Assembly: GCA_035362935.1 (NCBI GenBank)
Contig: DAOSEC010000020.1
Location: 1 to 31,008, forward strand
Source: DAOSEC01 sp035362935
Lineage (GTDB): Bacteria > Bacillota_I > Bacilli_A > ML615J-28 > CAG-313
Length of the DNA: 31,008 nt
Direction of reading: 5' to 3'
Part shown: piece after piece, positions 23,074 to 30,964 of the stretch
Position numbering within the stretch: the stretch's first letter is position 1
How the letters are laid out: every line of letters starts with the position of its first letter
The notes under the pieces: model-generated
Databases searched by the model: none
Told to the model about the DNA's origin: nothing
The model's input: only the letters and a program-made list of their open reading frames with translations
Program-made: the position numbers and the translations under genes

Positions 23074-23973
23074 TTATCCTTTGACGGATCCTGCTGTAAC
23101 ACCCTCAATGTAGTATTTTTGCATCGATAAGAATAATGATACAATTGGTATCGCGACAATAAAACATCCAGCAGCAAACAATGTAAATACATTAGAGTCT
23201 GCTCGCTCTCCATACATCATATAGTAAAGACCAACTGCTACGGTATGTAGATGGGTATTGGTTTCTCCCAAAATGACTCTCGCGAAGATAAAGTCCATCC
23301 ATGGACCAATAAACGCAAGTAATGCGGTATAGATGATAATCGGTTTGCTGATTGGCAAAACAATTTTTGTAAATATTTTTGAGTTACTTGCACCGTCTAA
23401 TCGAGCGGATTCTAATAAAGCATTTGGAATAATGTCGAAAAATCCTTTCGCAACATAGAATCCAAGCCCTGCACCAGCAGAATAAACCAGCATTAACGCA
23501 AATAGTGTTTGTGTTAACCCGAGTGCTTTCAAGATATAGTATATCGCAATCATTGACATGAATCCAGGGAATAGCCCTAAAATTATTGCGATGTTCAAAA
23601 ACTTCTTTCGCATTTTAAATTTTAACTTACTCATAACATATGCTACAGTTAGTGTTAACAGCGTTGATAACACGAATGATACACTTGCTACAAGTAAAGT
23701 GTTCAAAAACCAAGTAAGAAACTGTGTTTTTGTAAATAGATTTACAAAATTATCAAACCCAAATGCTTTTGGAAAATAGTGTGATACTACAATTCCTATC
23801 AATTGATTTTGATCGTTATATTCTGTACGGAATGCATTTAATACAATCCAAACAATTGGATATAACCAAATAACTGATAAACCAATCAACCCAATATAAG
23901 ACAACACTGTTGATAGATTTTCAGAAGCCTTCATACTTTTATACTTTACAGGTTTATCCGTTTTTTTCATCAT
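23074..23973 (-). CDS. Maltodextrin ABC transporter permease, MalG type
   Basis: This 299-residue inner permease has about six transmembrane helices. The EAA loop, LESARLDGASNSKIFTKIVLPIS, contacts the ATPase, and the C terminus ...YYIEGVTAGSVKG is typical of MalG proteins. With the MalF-like and MalE-like proteins encoded just upstream it should import maltose/maltodextrins. Its ATG overlaps the TGA of the MalF-like gene (ATGA). An in-frame ATG follows immediately. No gene for the cognate ATPase lies nearby, so a shared MsmX-type ATPase elsewhere is expected. Confidence 0.92.
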   Translation of the reverse strand: MMKKTDKPVKYKSMKASENLSTVLSYIGLIGLSVIWLYPIVWIVLNAFRTEYNDQNQLIGIVVSHYFPKAFGFDNFVNLFTKTQFLTWFLNTLLVASVSFVLSTLLTLTVAYVMSKLKFKMRKKFLNIAIILGLFPGFMSMIAIYYILKALGLTQTLFALMLVYSAGAGLGFYVAKGFFDIIPNALLESARLDGASNSKIFTKIVLPISKPIIIYTALLAFIGPWMDFIFARVILGETNTHLHTVAVGLYYMMYGERADSNVFTLFAAGCFIVAIPIVSLFLSMQKYYIEGVTAGSVKG

Positions 23974-25448
23974 TGGAATGCATCCTCTTCCTTATAAGCT
24001 TTACTACGTCTGTAGGTTAATAGTGTTGCAGAGGCAGTAATAATAAATGTAAAGATTGCAATAACAGATCCAATATTGTATTCTGCTTGATCAATCGTTA
24101 ATTTATATAACCAAGTAACAAGCAAATCGGTCGAACCAGCAATATAGCCTGGAACGGTCGGACCTCCTGCGGTTAACAAGTAAATAATGTTAAAACTTGT
24201 TATATTACCTATGAAAGAAGTGATTAAGTACGGAGTTGTGATAAATAGGATGTATGGAACTGTGATATTTATAAATACTTGACGTTTATTTGCTCCATCA
24301 ATCATCGCTGCTTCGTATAAATCGGTAGGAATATTCATCAATATTCCACTTGTCATAAGCATTGTATAAGGTACCCCAACCCATATGTTAATTAAGATAA
24401 CTGTGATACGTGCGGTAGTGGGGTTAAGTGCGTTACCTAAAAACTTAATTGGCGCTTCAATGATCCCTGAGTTAACTAACATTGTGTTGAGCGGACCATA
24501 TTCAGATAATAAGTTTCGCATTGCAAGTAGTGAGATGAACTGTGGTAATGCAATCGTTAGTATAAATATCGTACGCCATAGTTTTTTAAATTTAATTTGC
24601 TTTTTATTGATTAGTAATGCTAGTAGTATTCCACCGATATAATTTGTAAAAGTTGCAAAGAATGCCCATACTAATGTCCAGCCTAATACTGGCCAAAATC
24701 GAACTGCAATTTCTCCTGTACCACCAAATATTGCTTTAAAGTTATCTAATCCAACCCAGTCGAACAAAACTAGTCCAGCAGGATGTAGAGAATCAAAATT
24801 GGTGAACGCTATCAAAATCATAAATATTGTAGGTAATATTGTGAATACTGTGATACCAATGATGGCTGGCGTTAACATTAATACATGAAATCTTCCATCA
24901 AATAATTCCAATACATCTTCTTTAAATGATGGTAACTTTTTACCTGTGCGCTTCAATATATCAGATTTGTATGCACTTTTGATGTTGCTTGAATAAGCAA
25001 AAAGAAACATCACAATAATGCCAATTGTCAATACCCCAAATAAAAGCATTAACATCGAGTTATCGGTTGGATTAAAGATATCTCCCTCTTCGGTCCCAAG
25101 TGTGATAAAGTTACCCAAAGCTTTGATTCCAAGAGGTGTGCTATTTACAAGAGGTGATGTAAACATAAATAAGAAGAATGCAACTTGAATCATGAAGTAC
25201 ATCAAGCCTTTGATAATTTGTTTGTTTTTTATATTACCAAATCCCATAATTATGTGGGATAGTTTTGTTCCTATACTACCATCTTTAAAAACAAAGTAGG
25301 ATTTTTGAACATTATGTTGTAATCTTTGTCCAATCTTACGAAATCCATTGACCAAAAATGCAACAATACGTTTAAAGAGGTTGTTCTTATTAGGAAGATT
25401 GTCTTGAGGATTCGAATCATTTACTTTTTTTTGCATTTGATCATCCAT
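23970..25448 (-). CDS. Maltodextrin ABC transporter permease, MalF type, with long N-terminal extension
   Basis: This 492-residue permease has its core in the second half, from FHVLMLTPAIIGITVFTILPT, with six helices and the EAA loop YEAAMIDGANKRQVFINITVPY. The first ~185 residues hold a charged N terminus (about 1-75) and two extra membrane segments, longer than in a typical ~300-residue sugar permease and comparable in layout to E. coli MalF. It pairs with the MalG-like protein. AAGGAG precedes the ATG. A hairpin separates it from malE, which should lower its expression relative to the binding protein. It ends in TGA. Confidence 0.92.
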   Translation of the reverse strand: MDDQMQKKVNDSNPQDNLPNKNNLFKRIVAFLVNGFRKIGQRLQHNVQKSYFVFKDGSIGTKLSHIIMGFGNIKNKQIIKGLMYFMIQVAFFLFMFTSPLVNSTPLGIKALGNFITLGTEEGDIFNPTDNSMLMLLFGVLTIGIIVMFLFAYSSNIKSAYKSDILKRTGKKLPSFKEDVLELFDGRFHVLMLTPAIIGITVFTILPTIFMILIAFTNFDSLHPAGLVLFDWVGLDNFKAIFGGTGEIAVRFWPVLGWTLVWAFFATFTNYIGGILLALLINKKQIKFKKLWRTIFILTIALPQFISLLAMRNLLSEYGPLNTMLVNSGIIEAPIKFLGNALNPTTARITVILINIWVGVPYTMLMTSGILMNIPTDLYEAAMIDGANKRQVFINITVPYILFITTPYLITSFIGNITSFNIIYLLTAGGPTVPGYIAGSTDLLVTWLYKLTIDQAEYNIGSVIAIFTFIITASATLLTYRRSKAYKEEDAFQ

Positions 25449-25468
25449 ATATTTTCTCCTTATTTGAA

Positions 25469-25497
25469 GAAAACAGTTGCTTGTGACAACCGTTTTC
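25469..25497 (-). terminator. Intra-operon hairpin between malE-like and malF-like genes
   Basis: An 11-bp stem with one G-U pair (GAAAACAGTTG / CAACCGTTTTC on plus) has a 7-base loop and is followed by a short T-rich stretch. Such hairpins commonly make binding-protein mRNA more abundant than permease mRNA. Confidence 0.6.
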
Positions 25498-25510
25498 TAT
25501 TCCTTTATGA

Positions 25511-26839
25511 TTATTCTTTTAATCCTGTTTTCCAAACTCGTTCTACGATGACCATTTGAGCCATTATAGCAGAATCGGTTGAAAAAGCATTGTTGGTATT
25601 TCTTAAGATTTCAACGATTAAATCTGGTGCTCCTTTTTGGTAATAGTACACATTAAATCGACTATTCGCACCAAATGGTTGTGGAATTCCATGTTCAAAC
25701 ATATTGATTTGAGCGATGGCTAATTGAGTTTCTAGGTTATCTAGTTGCATTGCTTCAAATTCAGTAATCGCATTTTTATAAGCAGGTAAGTTTGCAGCTG
25801 CAACATAGGATTCTTCTTGAACTTCTTTGCTTGATAAGTACATGATGATGTCTTCTAGATAAGCTAACTTATCACTCGTCTTTTTCATTACAAACATTTT
25901 CGCATCGGTAAATGATCCTGATTGGAACACAGTTCCAGCAGCAATCGTTCCATAAGCATCCGCCTCTGTTAGCGTAAATGACGGTAAAATTGTTATTGCT
26001 AGATTGCTTCCAAGTGCTGCTTGAGCTGCCTTAAAGTTCCAAGCTCCACCAATTAATGAAAGTGAAATTTCATTTTTAAGTTCAATTTCCCATCCAGAAT
26101 CACTTGGCATTCTTGCTCCATTCGGATGATTGAAGAAGCGTTGACCCCATTTTAATTTTGCAATGGTGTCATCTCCTCTTGCATAATTGTTTTCTAAGTT
26201 CGCATCAACATATAATTGTAATGTTGTTGCTTTTGTTTCTGCTTCTCTTGCAAGTAGTAAGAAGGAATTATTAAATCCATCAGATCCTGTTAAAGACAAT
26301 GCTTGTTTATTTGCAGCTACTGCTGCTTCTAATATACCTTCCCAAGTTTGTGCTTGTGTTGGTGTAATATATTGTTTGTTGTAATACAATACTAACGATT
26401 GAGCAACATAAGGTACTCCAAATGTATATTCCGTTCCACCAACAACACCTTTTGTTACATTAATAAACATTGCAGGATTGTCAGAGGCAATTTGGTCTAA
26501 CAGTGCTTGTTTTGTGATTGGTGCGATGCTGCTTGATCCTGTGATTAATTTCCCTAAGTTATCGTGAGGAATCGTAAAAATATCTGCCCCTGCATCGGTA
26601 TCATCTAGGAAAGTCGCTGCAGCAGATGCACTATCAACTGCCTTTACTACGATATCATATGGAAATGGCTCACTGTGTGTTGAATTGTAGAGCGTTACAT
26701 ACTCAACCATCTTTTCTGCGTAAAACGCCTGTGACTCAGAACCCACCCAAATCGTAAGTGGTGATTTGTTTTGGCATCCCGCTAATGTGAATGCACCGAC
26801 AACTATCATCAATAATAGTACTAGTTTTTTCTTCAACAT
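25511..26839 (-). CDS. Maltodextrin-binding lipoprotein, MalE type
   Basis: This 442-residue solute-binding lipoprotein has a Lys-rich N terminus and lipobox LAGC (Cys22), and a mature part starting SPLTIWVGSESQAFYAEKMVEY as in MalE/MdxE-type proteins. It captures maltose or maltodextrins outside the membrane and delivers them to the permeases encoded next. Support for the sugar comes from the first strand motif and from the amylase, pullulanase and malQ neighbours. The start is the ATG at 26839 after GGGGAG; the reading frame extends 14 codons upstream without a better ribosome site. First gene of the operon, divergent from the pullulanase gene. Confidence 0.9.
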   Translation of the reverse strand: MLKKKLVLLLMIVVGAFTLAGCQNKSPLTIWVGSESQAFYAEKMVEYVTLYNSTHSEPFPYDIVVKAVDSASAAATFLDDTDAGADIFTIPHDNLGKLITGSSSIAPITKQALLDQIASDNPAMFINVTKGVVGGTEYTFGVPYVAQSLVLYYNKQYITPTQAQTWEGILEAAVAANKQALSLTGSDGFNNSFLLLAREAETKATTLQLYVDANLENNYARGDDTIAKLKWGQRFFNHPNGARMPSDSGWEIELKNEISLSLIGGAWNFKAAQAALGSNLAITILPSFTLTEADAYGTIAAGTVFQSGSFTDAKMFVMKKTSDKLAYLEDIIMYLSSKEVQEESYVAAANLPAYKNAITEFEAMQLDNLETQLAIAQINMFEHGIPQPFGANSRFNVYYYQKGAPDLIVEILRNTNNAFSTDSAIMAQMVIVERVWKTGLKE

Positions 26840-26893
26840 ATAATTCTCCCCTTTTCTTTGCAAATAGATCATTGTTGACATGAACTTTATTTC

Positions 26894-26922
26894 ATTTTAT
26901 CATTTTAGCCAAAAAAATGCAA
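26894..26922 (-). promoter_or_regulatory. Promoter of the malE-malF-malG-amylase operon
   Basis: On the minus strand TTGCAT (26917-26922) and TAAAAT (26894-26899) are separated by 17 bp, about 55 bp before the ATG. The -35 overlaps a cre-like sequence (plus strand TGCAAGTGTTTTCA, 26918-26931; 2 mismatches to TGWNANCGNTNWCA). Confidence 0.65.
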
Positions 26923-26947
26923 GTGTTTTCATTTGGGAAACAATCGC
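26919..26947. promoter_or_regulatory. Imperfect inverted repeat, candidate operator in the divergent malE/pullulanase region
   Basis: GCAAGTGTTTTC (26919-26930) and GGAAACAATCGC (26936-26947) are inverted copies matching at 9 of 12 positions, with a 5-bp spacer. The left arm covers the -35 of malE and the right arm lies about 65 bp before the pullulanase -10. This is a plausible regulator site, unproven. Confidence 0.45.
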
Positions 26948-27009
26948 TTCTTATTTATTTATTTTCTATTTAATTCTCGCACATACTGCTATAAACTATA
27001 GAATAATTG

Positions 27010-27018
27010 TGTTATAAT
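27010..27018 (+). promoter_or_regulatory. Extended -10 promoter of the pullulanase gene
   Basis: TGT-TATAAT forms an extended -10 about 28 bp before the start codon. No convincing -35 is present, which suggests that an activator may help. Confidence 0.6.
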
Positions 27019-27046
27019 ATGAACATAAACCATATGGAGGTATATG

Positions 27047-29842
27047 ATGAAACGAATATTTACAGCCCTTGTATTACTTTTATTACTTACCCCTTTTATC
27101 ATTGGTGTAAAAGCCTCAGTTCCTACAACAGACGTTTACGTACATTATTATCGTTATGGTGGTGATTACGGAGCATGGAACATTTGGATGTGGCAACACG
27201 AACCAACAAGTAAAGGTGGATCTGGTTTTTCATTTGTTGATGATGATACCGATGAAACCTTTAATTATGGTGGAAAGGTTGCTAAAATTGCACTTACCGG
27301 TGACTTAGCTGGTGCCACGAAAGTTGGGTTAATCGTTCGCCGAGGAGAATGGCTAGAAAAAGACAACGATGCTGACCGCTTTGTTGATATTCCAACAACT
27401 TCAATCAATGGCATTCATCACATTTATTTGGTAGAGGGTGATGCACGAATTGGAACATCCTTAACTGACCCTAATGGACCAGATAAAAACCCTAAGTTTA
27501 AATTTTCATATTTTACGACCGATACAACGATTTTATTCCAAGCAACAGAAACAATGGTGAGTACTAACATTACCGTTAAGGTTGATGATGTATTAATTCC
27601 TACCACAAGCATCGTGATAAATGGGAGTCAAGGAACTATTACACTACCTACTCCAGTTGATTTTTCCAAAAAATATGTTCTTCATGGTATATTTGGAAAT
27701 GCATCAATGAATAGTTATGACGTGACATTTGATGGAATTTACGATTCTCCTGGATTTAATGATGAATTTGGGTACGAAGGAACCGATTTAGGTGCAATTC
27801 CATCCAATACAAAAACAACGTTCCGTCTATGGGCTCCAGTATCGAGTCAAGTTGTTTTAAACCTTTATGACACTGGTACACCTGCTAATTTAGGTGGAAC
27901 CAACACTCCAATAAAGACTGTTACCATGACGAAAAGTGAAAAAGGTACTTTCTACGCCGAAGAAGCTGGAAATCTCCATGGAACTTATTATACTTATTCT
28001 GTTACGACTGGAAATGCAACCAATGAGGTAGTAGATCCTTATGCAAGAACGACTGGTGTCAATGGGATTCGTGGACAAGTCGTTGACTTTTCACAAGTGA
28101 ATCCAACTGGGTTTGCCTACAACACCCGAGCAAACAATATGGTAAACCCAACCGACGCCATCATTTATGAATTGCATGTACGTGATTTAAGCAGTCATTC
28201 TTCTTGGAATGGCCTAGATGCACACCGTGGTAAGTTCCTTGGTCTCATTCAAAAAGGAACAAAATATGGTGGAGTTGCGACTGGTTATGACCATATCTTA
28301 GATTTAGGAGTGACCCATATCCAAATTCTTCCTTTCTATGATTTTGGTGTCGTAGATGAAACAAAATTAGACGATGAATCTTACAATGCATTCAACTGGG
28401 GATATATGCCATTGCATTTTAATGTGTTAGAGGGATCTTACTCAACGAACCCTTATGATGGCTTAAACCGTATTCAAGAGTTCAAGCAAGTTGTTACTGC
28501 GTTTACACAAGACAATTTAAGAATCAATATGGATGTTGTTTACAACCATACTGGTTTGACAGCGAACTCAAACTTCCACTTAATAATTCCTGGATATTAC
28601 CACCGAAAAACAGCAACTGGTGCGTTTTCAAATGGATCTGGAACTGGAAATGAGACCGCATCGGAACGCTTTATGATGCGTAAGTTTATGATTGAGTCGT
28701 TGGTGTTCTGGGCAACCGAATACAATATTTCAGGATTCCGTTTTGACTTAATGGCACTTCATGATATTGAAACGATGAATCAAATCGTTACCGCGCTACA
28801 TGAAATCGATCCTACCATTATGGTTTATGGTGAACCTTGGATGGGTGGGTCGAGTCCACTACCAGAAACTGAGCAAGCAGGAAAAACGAACTTACACTTA
28901 ATGCCTCATGTAGGAGCATTTAACGATGATCTACGTGATGGTGTCAAGGGAAGCGTCTTCGCACGAGAACAAGGCGGTTGGATTCAAGGCGATACCTCAA
29001 ACACTATGACAACAAGAGTCAAATATGGAATCGTTGGCGGTATTGCATACCCTGGAATTAGTGGATCTTTATTATCTAATATGAAGATATGGCACACAAG
29101 TCCAGATAAAACCATCAACTATGTGACTGCTCATGACAATAATACACTTCACGATAAGCTCTATCAAACATTAGAAATTGAAAACCGATTAAGCATCTTA
29201 AATCATTTACAAAAGCAAGCAAATGCGATCGTACTAACCTCTCAAGGAATTGCATTTTTACACGCTGGTGATGAAATCTTACGTTCAAAACCAAACGTAA
29301 ATGGAAAAGGATTTGATCACAATAGTTACGAGTCACCTGATTCTGTTAACCAAATCCGATGGGACTATAAGATTCGAGAAGCAGAAACAAATATGTTCCA
29401 ATATTACAAAGGTTTGATCGAACTTAGAAAAAGCAATCATTCCTTCCGTATGATGGAAGCATCTGATATCATAGACAATTTAACCTTTATTGAGGAAGAT
29501 ACCAAAGGAGTCATTGCGTATACCATTCATAATATGGATGAATCTAAGAACTATAAGACAATATTGGTTGCCCATAATGCAAACTCCAAACCAACTCGAA
29601 TTAAGTTACCAACCGAAGGTGGATGGGTGTTGGTTGTTAATCAAGAACAAGCCGGTACAACAATGATTGATGAATATCTCGGAGGACAAACGTTTCGAAT
29701 TCCTGCGAATACGTCTGTTGTACTATTCCAAGATGAACTATTAGGAGATTACAACCCTACTCCAATTATCATTGCTTCCACGACTGGTGGAGCGGCTGTA
29801 ATTGGTGGAGCGATATTCTTCTTCTTAAAAAGAAAGAAATAA
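27047..29842 (+). CDS. Cell-surface type I pullulanase with CBM41 and C-terminal membrane anchor
   Basis: This 931-residue enzyme hydrolyses alpha-1,6 branch points of pullulan, amylopectin and limit dextrins outside the cell. After a signal peptide (about 1-24) comes a CBM41-like domain (VYVHYYRYGGDYGAWNIWMW), then a linker domain and a CBM48-like module (TTFRLWAPVSSQVVLNLYD). The GH13 barrel has DVVYNHTG, nucleophile Asp567 (GFRFDLMA), acid/base Glu596 (YGEPW) and Asp697 (VTAHDNNT). The type I signature YNWGYDP reads FNWGYMP here (449-455). The C terminus is a transmembrane helix followed by KRKK, with no LPXTG motif. The second ATG (27047) is chosen because GGAGG is 6 bases away. Monocistronic and divergent from the malE operon. 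Confidence 0.94.
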   Translation: MKRIFTALVLLLLLTPFIIGVKASVPTTDVYVHYYRYGGDYGAWNIWMWQHEPTSKGGSGFSFVDDDTDETFNYGGKVAKIALTGDLAGATKVGLIVRRGEWLEKDNDADRFVDIPTTSINGIHHIYLVEGDARIGTSLTDPNGPDKNPKFKFSYFTTDTTILFQATETMVSTNITVKVDDVLIPTTSIVINGSQGTITLPTPVDFSKKYVLHGIFGNASMNSYDVTFDGIYDSPGFNDEFGYEGTDLGAIPSNTKTTFRLWAPVSSQVVLNLYDTGTPANLGGTNTPIKTVTMTKSEKGTFYAEEAGNLHGTYYTYSVTTGNATNEVVDPYARTTGVNGIRGQVVDFSQVNPTGFAYNTRANNMVNPTDAIIYELHVRDLSSHSSWNGLDAHRGKFLGLIQKGTKYGGVATGYDHILDLGVTHIQILPFYDFGVVDETKLDDESYNAFNWGYMPLHFNVLEGSYSTNPYDGLNRIQEFKQVVTAFTQDNLRINMDVVYNHTGLTANSNFHLIIPGYYHRKTATGAFSNGSGTGNETASERFMMRKFMIESLVFWATEYNISGFRFDLMALHDIETMNQIVTALHEIDPTIMVYGEPWMGGSSPLPETEQAGKTNLHLMPHVGAFNDDLRDGVKGSVFAREQGGWIQGDTSNTMTTRVKYGIVGGIAYPGISGSLLSNMKIWHTSPDKTINYVTAHDNNTLHDKLYQTLEIENRLSILNHLQKQANAIVLTSQGIAFLHAGDEILRSKPNVNGKGFDHNSYESPDSVNQIRWDYKIREAETNMFQYYKGLIELRKSNHSFRMMEASDIIDNLTFIEEDTKGVIAYTIHNMDESKNYKTILVAHNANSKPTRIKLPTEGGWVLVVNQEQAGTTMIDEYLGGQTFRIPANTSVVLFQDELLGDYNPTPIIIASTTGGAAVIGGAIFFFLKRKK

Positions 29843-29856
29843 ATATAATCCAAATT

Positions 29857-29890
29857 AAAAAGCAAAGAGATTTTAAACTCTTTGCTTTTT
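29857..29890. terminator. Bidirectional terminator between pullulanase and dsbA-like genes
   Basis: A 13-bp stem (AAAAAGCAAAGAG / CTCTTTGCTTTTT, 8-base loop) with flanking A and T runs serves both convergent genes. The stop codon of the minus-strand gene starts at its end. Confidence 0.9.
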
Positions 29891-30591
29891 TAATGTTGGT
29901 TACAACCTTCCCCAGTACAAACCTCTGTTTTACTTGATCTTAATTTACGTTGTGTTAGTTCTTCGTTATAGAGATGGTTTAATACTTTTTCATAATACGT
30001 TTCACTTTTTAACCCAACTAAAGTAAATTGGTTGTTTAATATAAAAAATGGAACACTATGAATTCGAATCGCTTCCGCTAGTCTTAAATCTTCTACTACT
30101 TCTTCTTCACAAAGGTTGCTTTCGAGCACATATCGTGCACCAAGTTCTTCTAATCCTACTTCTTTTGCCAGATCAATTAAAGTAGTGTGATTCGAAATAT
30201 TTAGTCCATCCACAAAGTATGCTTTCATTAATCGTTCGGTTAACGCACTCTCTAATCCAAATTGATTTGACCATTTCGCAAGTCGGTGAGCATCAAACGT
30301 AGATGTCATCTTCATATGGTCATAATCAAATCTCACACCAATCGTTTTCGCAATCTTTTGTGAGTCATCAAACAGTTCTTGAACTTCAGATAATTCCATT
30401 TGTTTGGCTTTTGCGAAGAGTTCATAAGAACTAATCTTAGTTTCAATCGGAGCTAAGGGATCTAATATATAACTTTTAAAGACTACTTTAACTTTATCGT
30501 GAAACGATACTCTCGAAAGGGCTCGTTCTAATCTTACTTTTGATACATAACAAAATGGGCAAGAGAAATCAGACCAAATCTCTATTTTCAT
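29890..30591 (-). CDS. DsbA-family (FrnE-like) thioredoxin-fold oxidoreductase
   Basis: This 233-residue protein has the DsbA-family start KIEIWSDFSCPFCY with a CPFC active site (Cys11, Cys14). A helical insertion domain follows and the cis-Pro strand is in IHSVPFFILNN. The C-terminal CTGEGC pair is common in the cytoplasmic FrnE-like subgroup. No signal peptide is present, so it should act in the cytosol, as a disulfide or polyketide-type isomerase-related oxidoreductase; the substrate is unknown. ATG at 30591 starts the conserved sequence; ATG at 30597 is also possible. Neither has a strong ribosome site. It has its own promoter between the rRNA operon terminator and the gene. Confidence 0.88.
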   Translation of the reverse strand: MKIEIWSDFSCPFCYVSKVRLERALSRVSFHDKVKVVFKSYILDPLAPIETKISSYELFAKAKQMELSEVQELFDDSQKIAKTIGVRFDYDHMKMTSTFDAHRLAKWSNQFGLESALTERLMKAYFVDGLNISNHTTLIDLAKEVGLEELGARYVLESNLCEEEVVEDLRLAEAIRIHSVPFFILNNQFTLVGLKSETYYEKVLNHLYNEELTQRKLRSSKTEVCTGEGCNQH

Positions 30592-30627
30592 GTACATCAA
30601 CTCATTTTCTGTTTTTGTTTTATTTTA

Positions 30628-30656
30628 TTATGCTTGAATCGAAAGAATAACTCAAG
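30628..30656 (-). promoter_or_regulatory. Promoter of the dsbA-like gene
   Basis: On the minus strand TTGAGT (30651-30656) and CATAAT (30628-30633) are separated by 17 bp. An inverted repeat GCTTGA / TCAAGC (30633-30638, 30653-30658) exactly brackets the promoter spacer and may be an operator. Confidence 0.6.
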
Positions 30657-30683
30657 CGATTTGCTTTTTTATCCCCTAAAAAA

Positions 30684-30705
30684 CAAAAAAACTGGTTAAT
30701 CCAGT
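30684..30705 (-). terminator. Terminator of the rRNA-tRNA operon
   Basis: The hairpin ACTGG-TTAAT-CCAGT (30691-30705) is followed on the minus strand by seven T residues and a further T-rich run. Between it and tRNA-Glu lie two smaller hairpins (30733-30745, 30761-30777), which may be RNA-processing structures. No other gene is seen there. Confidence 0.85.
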
Positions 30706-30784
30706 CTACATAAGGAGTTTGCTATATGTTGTGCTACAACGTAGCTTAGAAAAGAGTAAGACTTGTTAATCACAAGTTAAATAA

Positions 30785-30860
30785 TGGTGACCCGTACGGG
30801 ATTCGAACCCGTGAATGCTTGCGTGAAAGGCAAGTGAGTTAACCGTTTCTCCAACGGGCC
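30785..30860 (-). tRNA. tRNA-Glu (anticodon UUC)
   Basis: The 76-base minus-strand cloverleaf has acceptor GGCCCGT / ACGGGTC. The anticodon stem CTTGC/GCAAG encloses loop CTTTCAC, giving anticodon TTC. The T arm is CGGGTTCGAATCCCG. The 3' CCA is encoded after discriminator A. Confidence 0.96.
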
Positions 30861-30869
30861 ATTTAAAAA

Positions 30870-30946
30870 TGGCGCCCCCACTAGGACTTGAACCTAGGAC
30901 CCCATGATTAACAGTCATGTGCTCTAACCAACTGAGCTACGGAGGC
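30870..30946 (-). tRNA. tRNA-Asn (anticodon GUU)
   Basis: The 77-base minus-strand cloverleaf has acceptor GCCTCCG / TGGGGGC. The anticodon stem CATGA/TCATG encloses loop CTGTTAA, giving anticodon GTT. The T arm is CTAGGTTCAAGTCCTAG. CCA is encoded after discriminator G. It lies 9 bp before tRNA-Glu and about 18 bp after the 5S rRNA. Confidence 0.96.
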
Positions 30947-30964
30947 ACAAATTAATAGAAAGAA

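Noticed and set aside
9970..25448. Use of TGA as a Trp codon, as in many Mollicutes
   Set aside because: TGA ends yqeK and the malF-like gene at the expected family lengths, in standard ATGA overlaps, so the standard code applies.
30721..30784. A third tRNA or small RNA gene between tRNA-Glu and the operon terminator
   Set aside because: Only short hairpins are present; no cloverleaf, T-arm consensus or promoter can be drawn.
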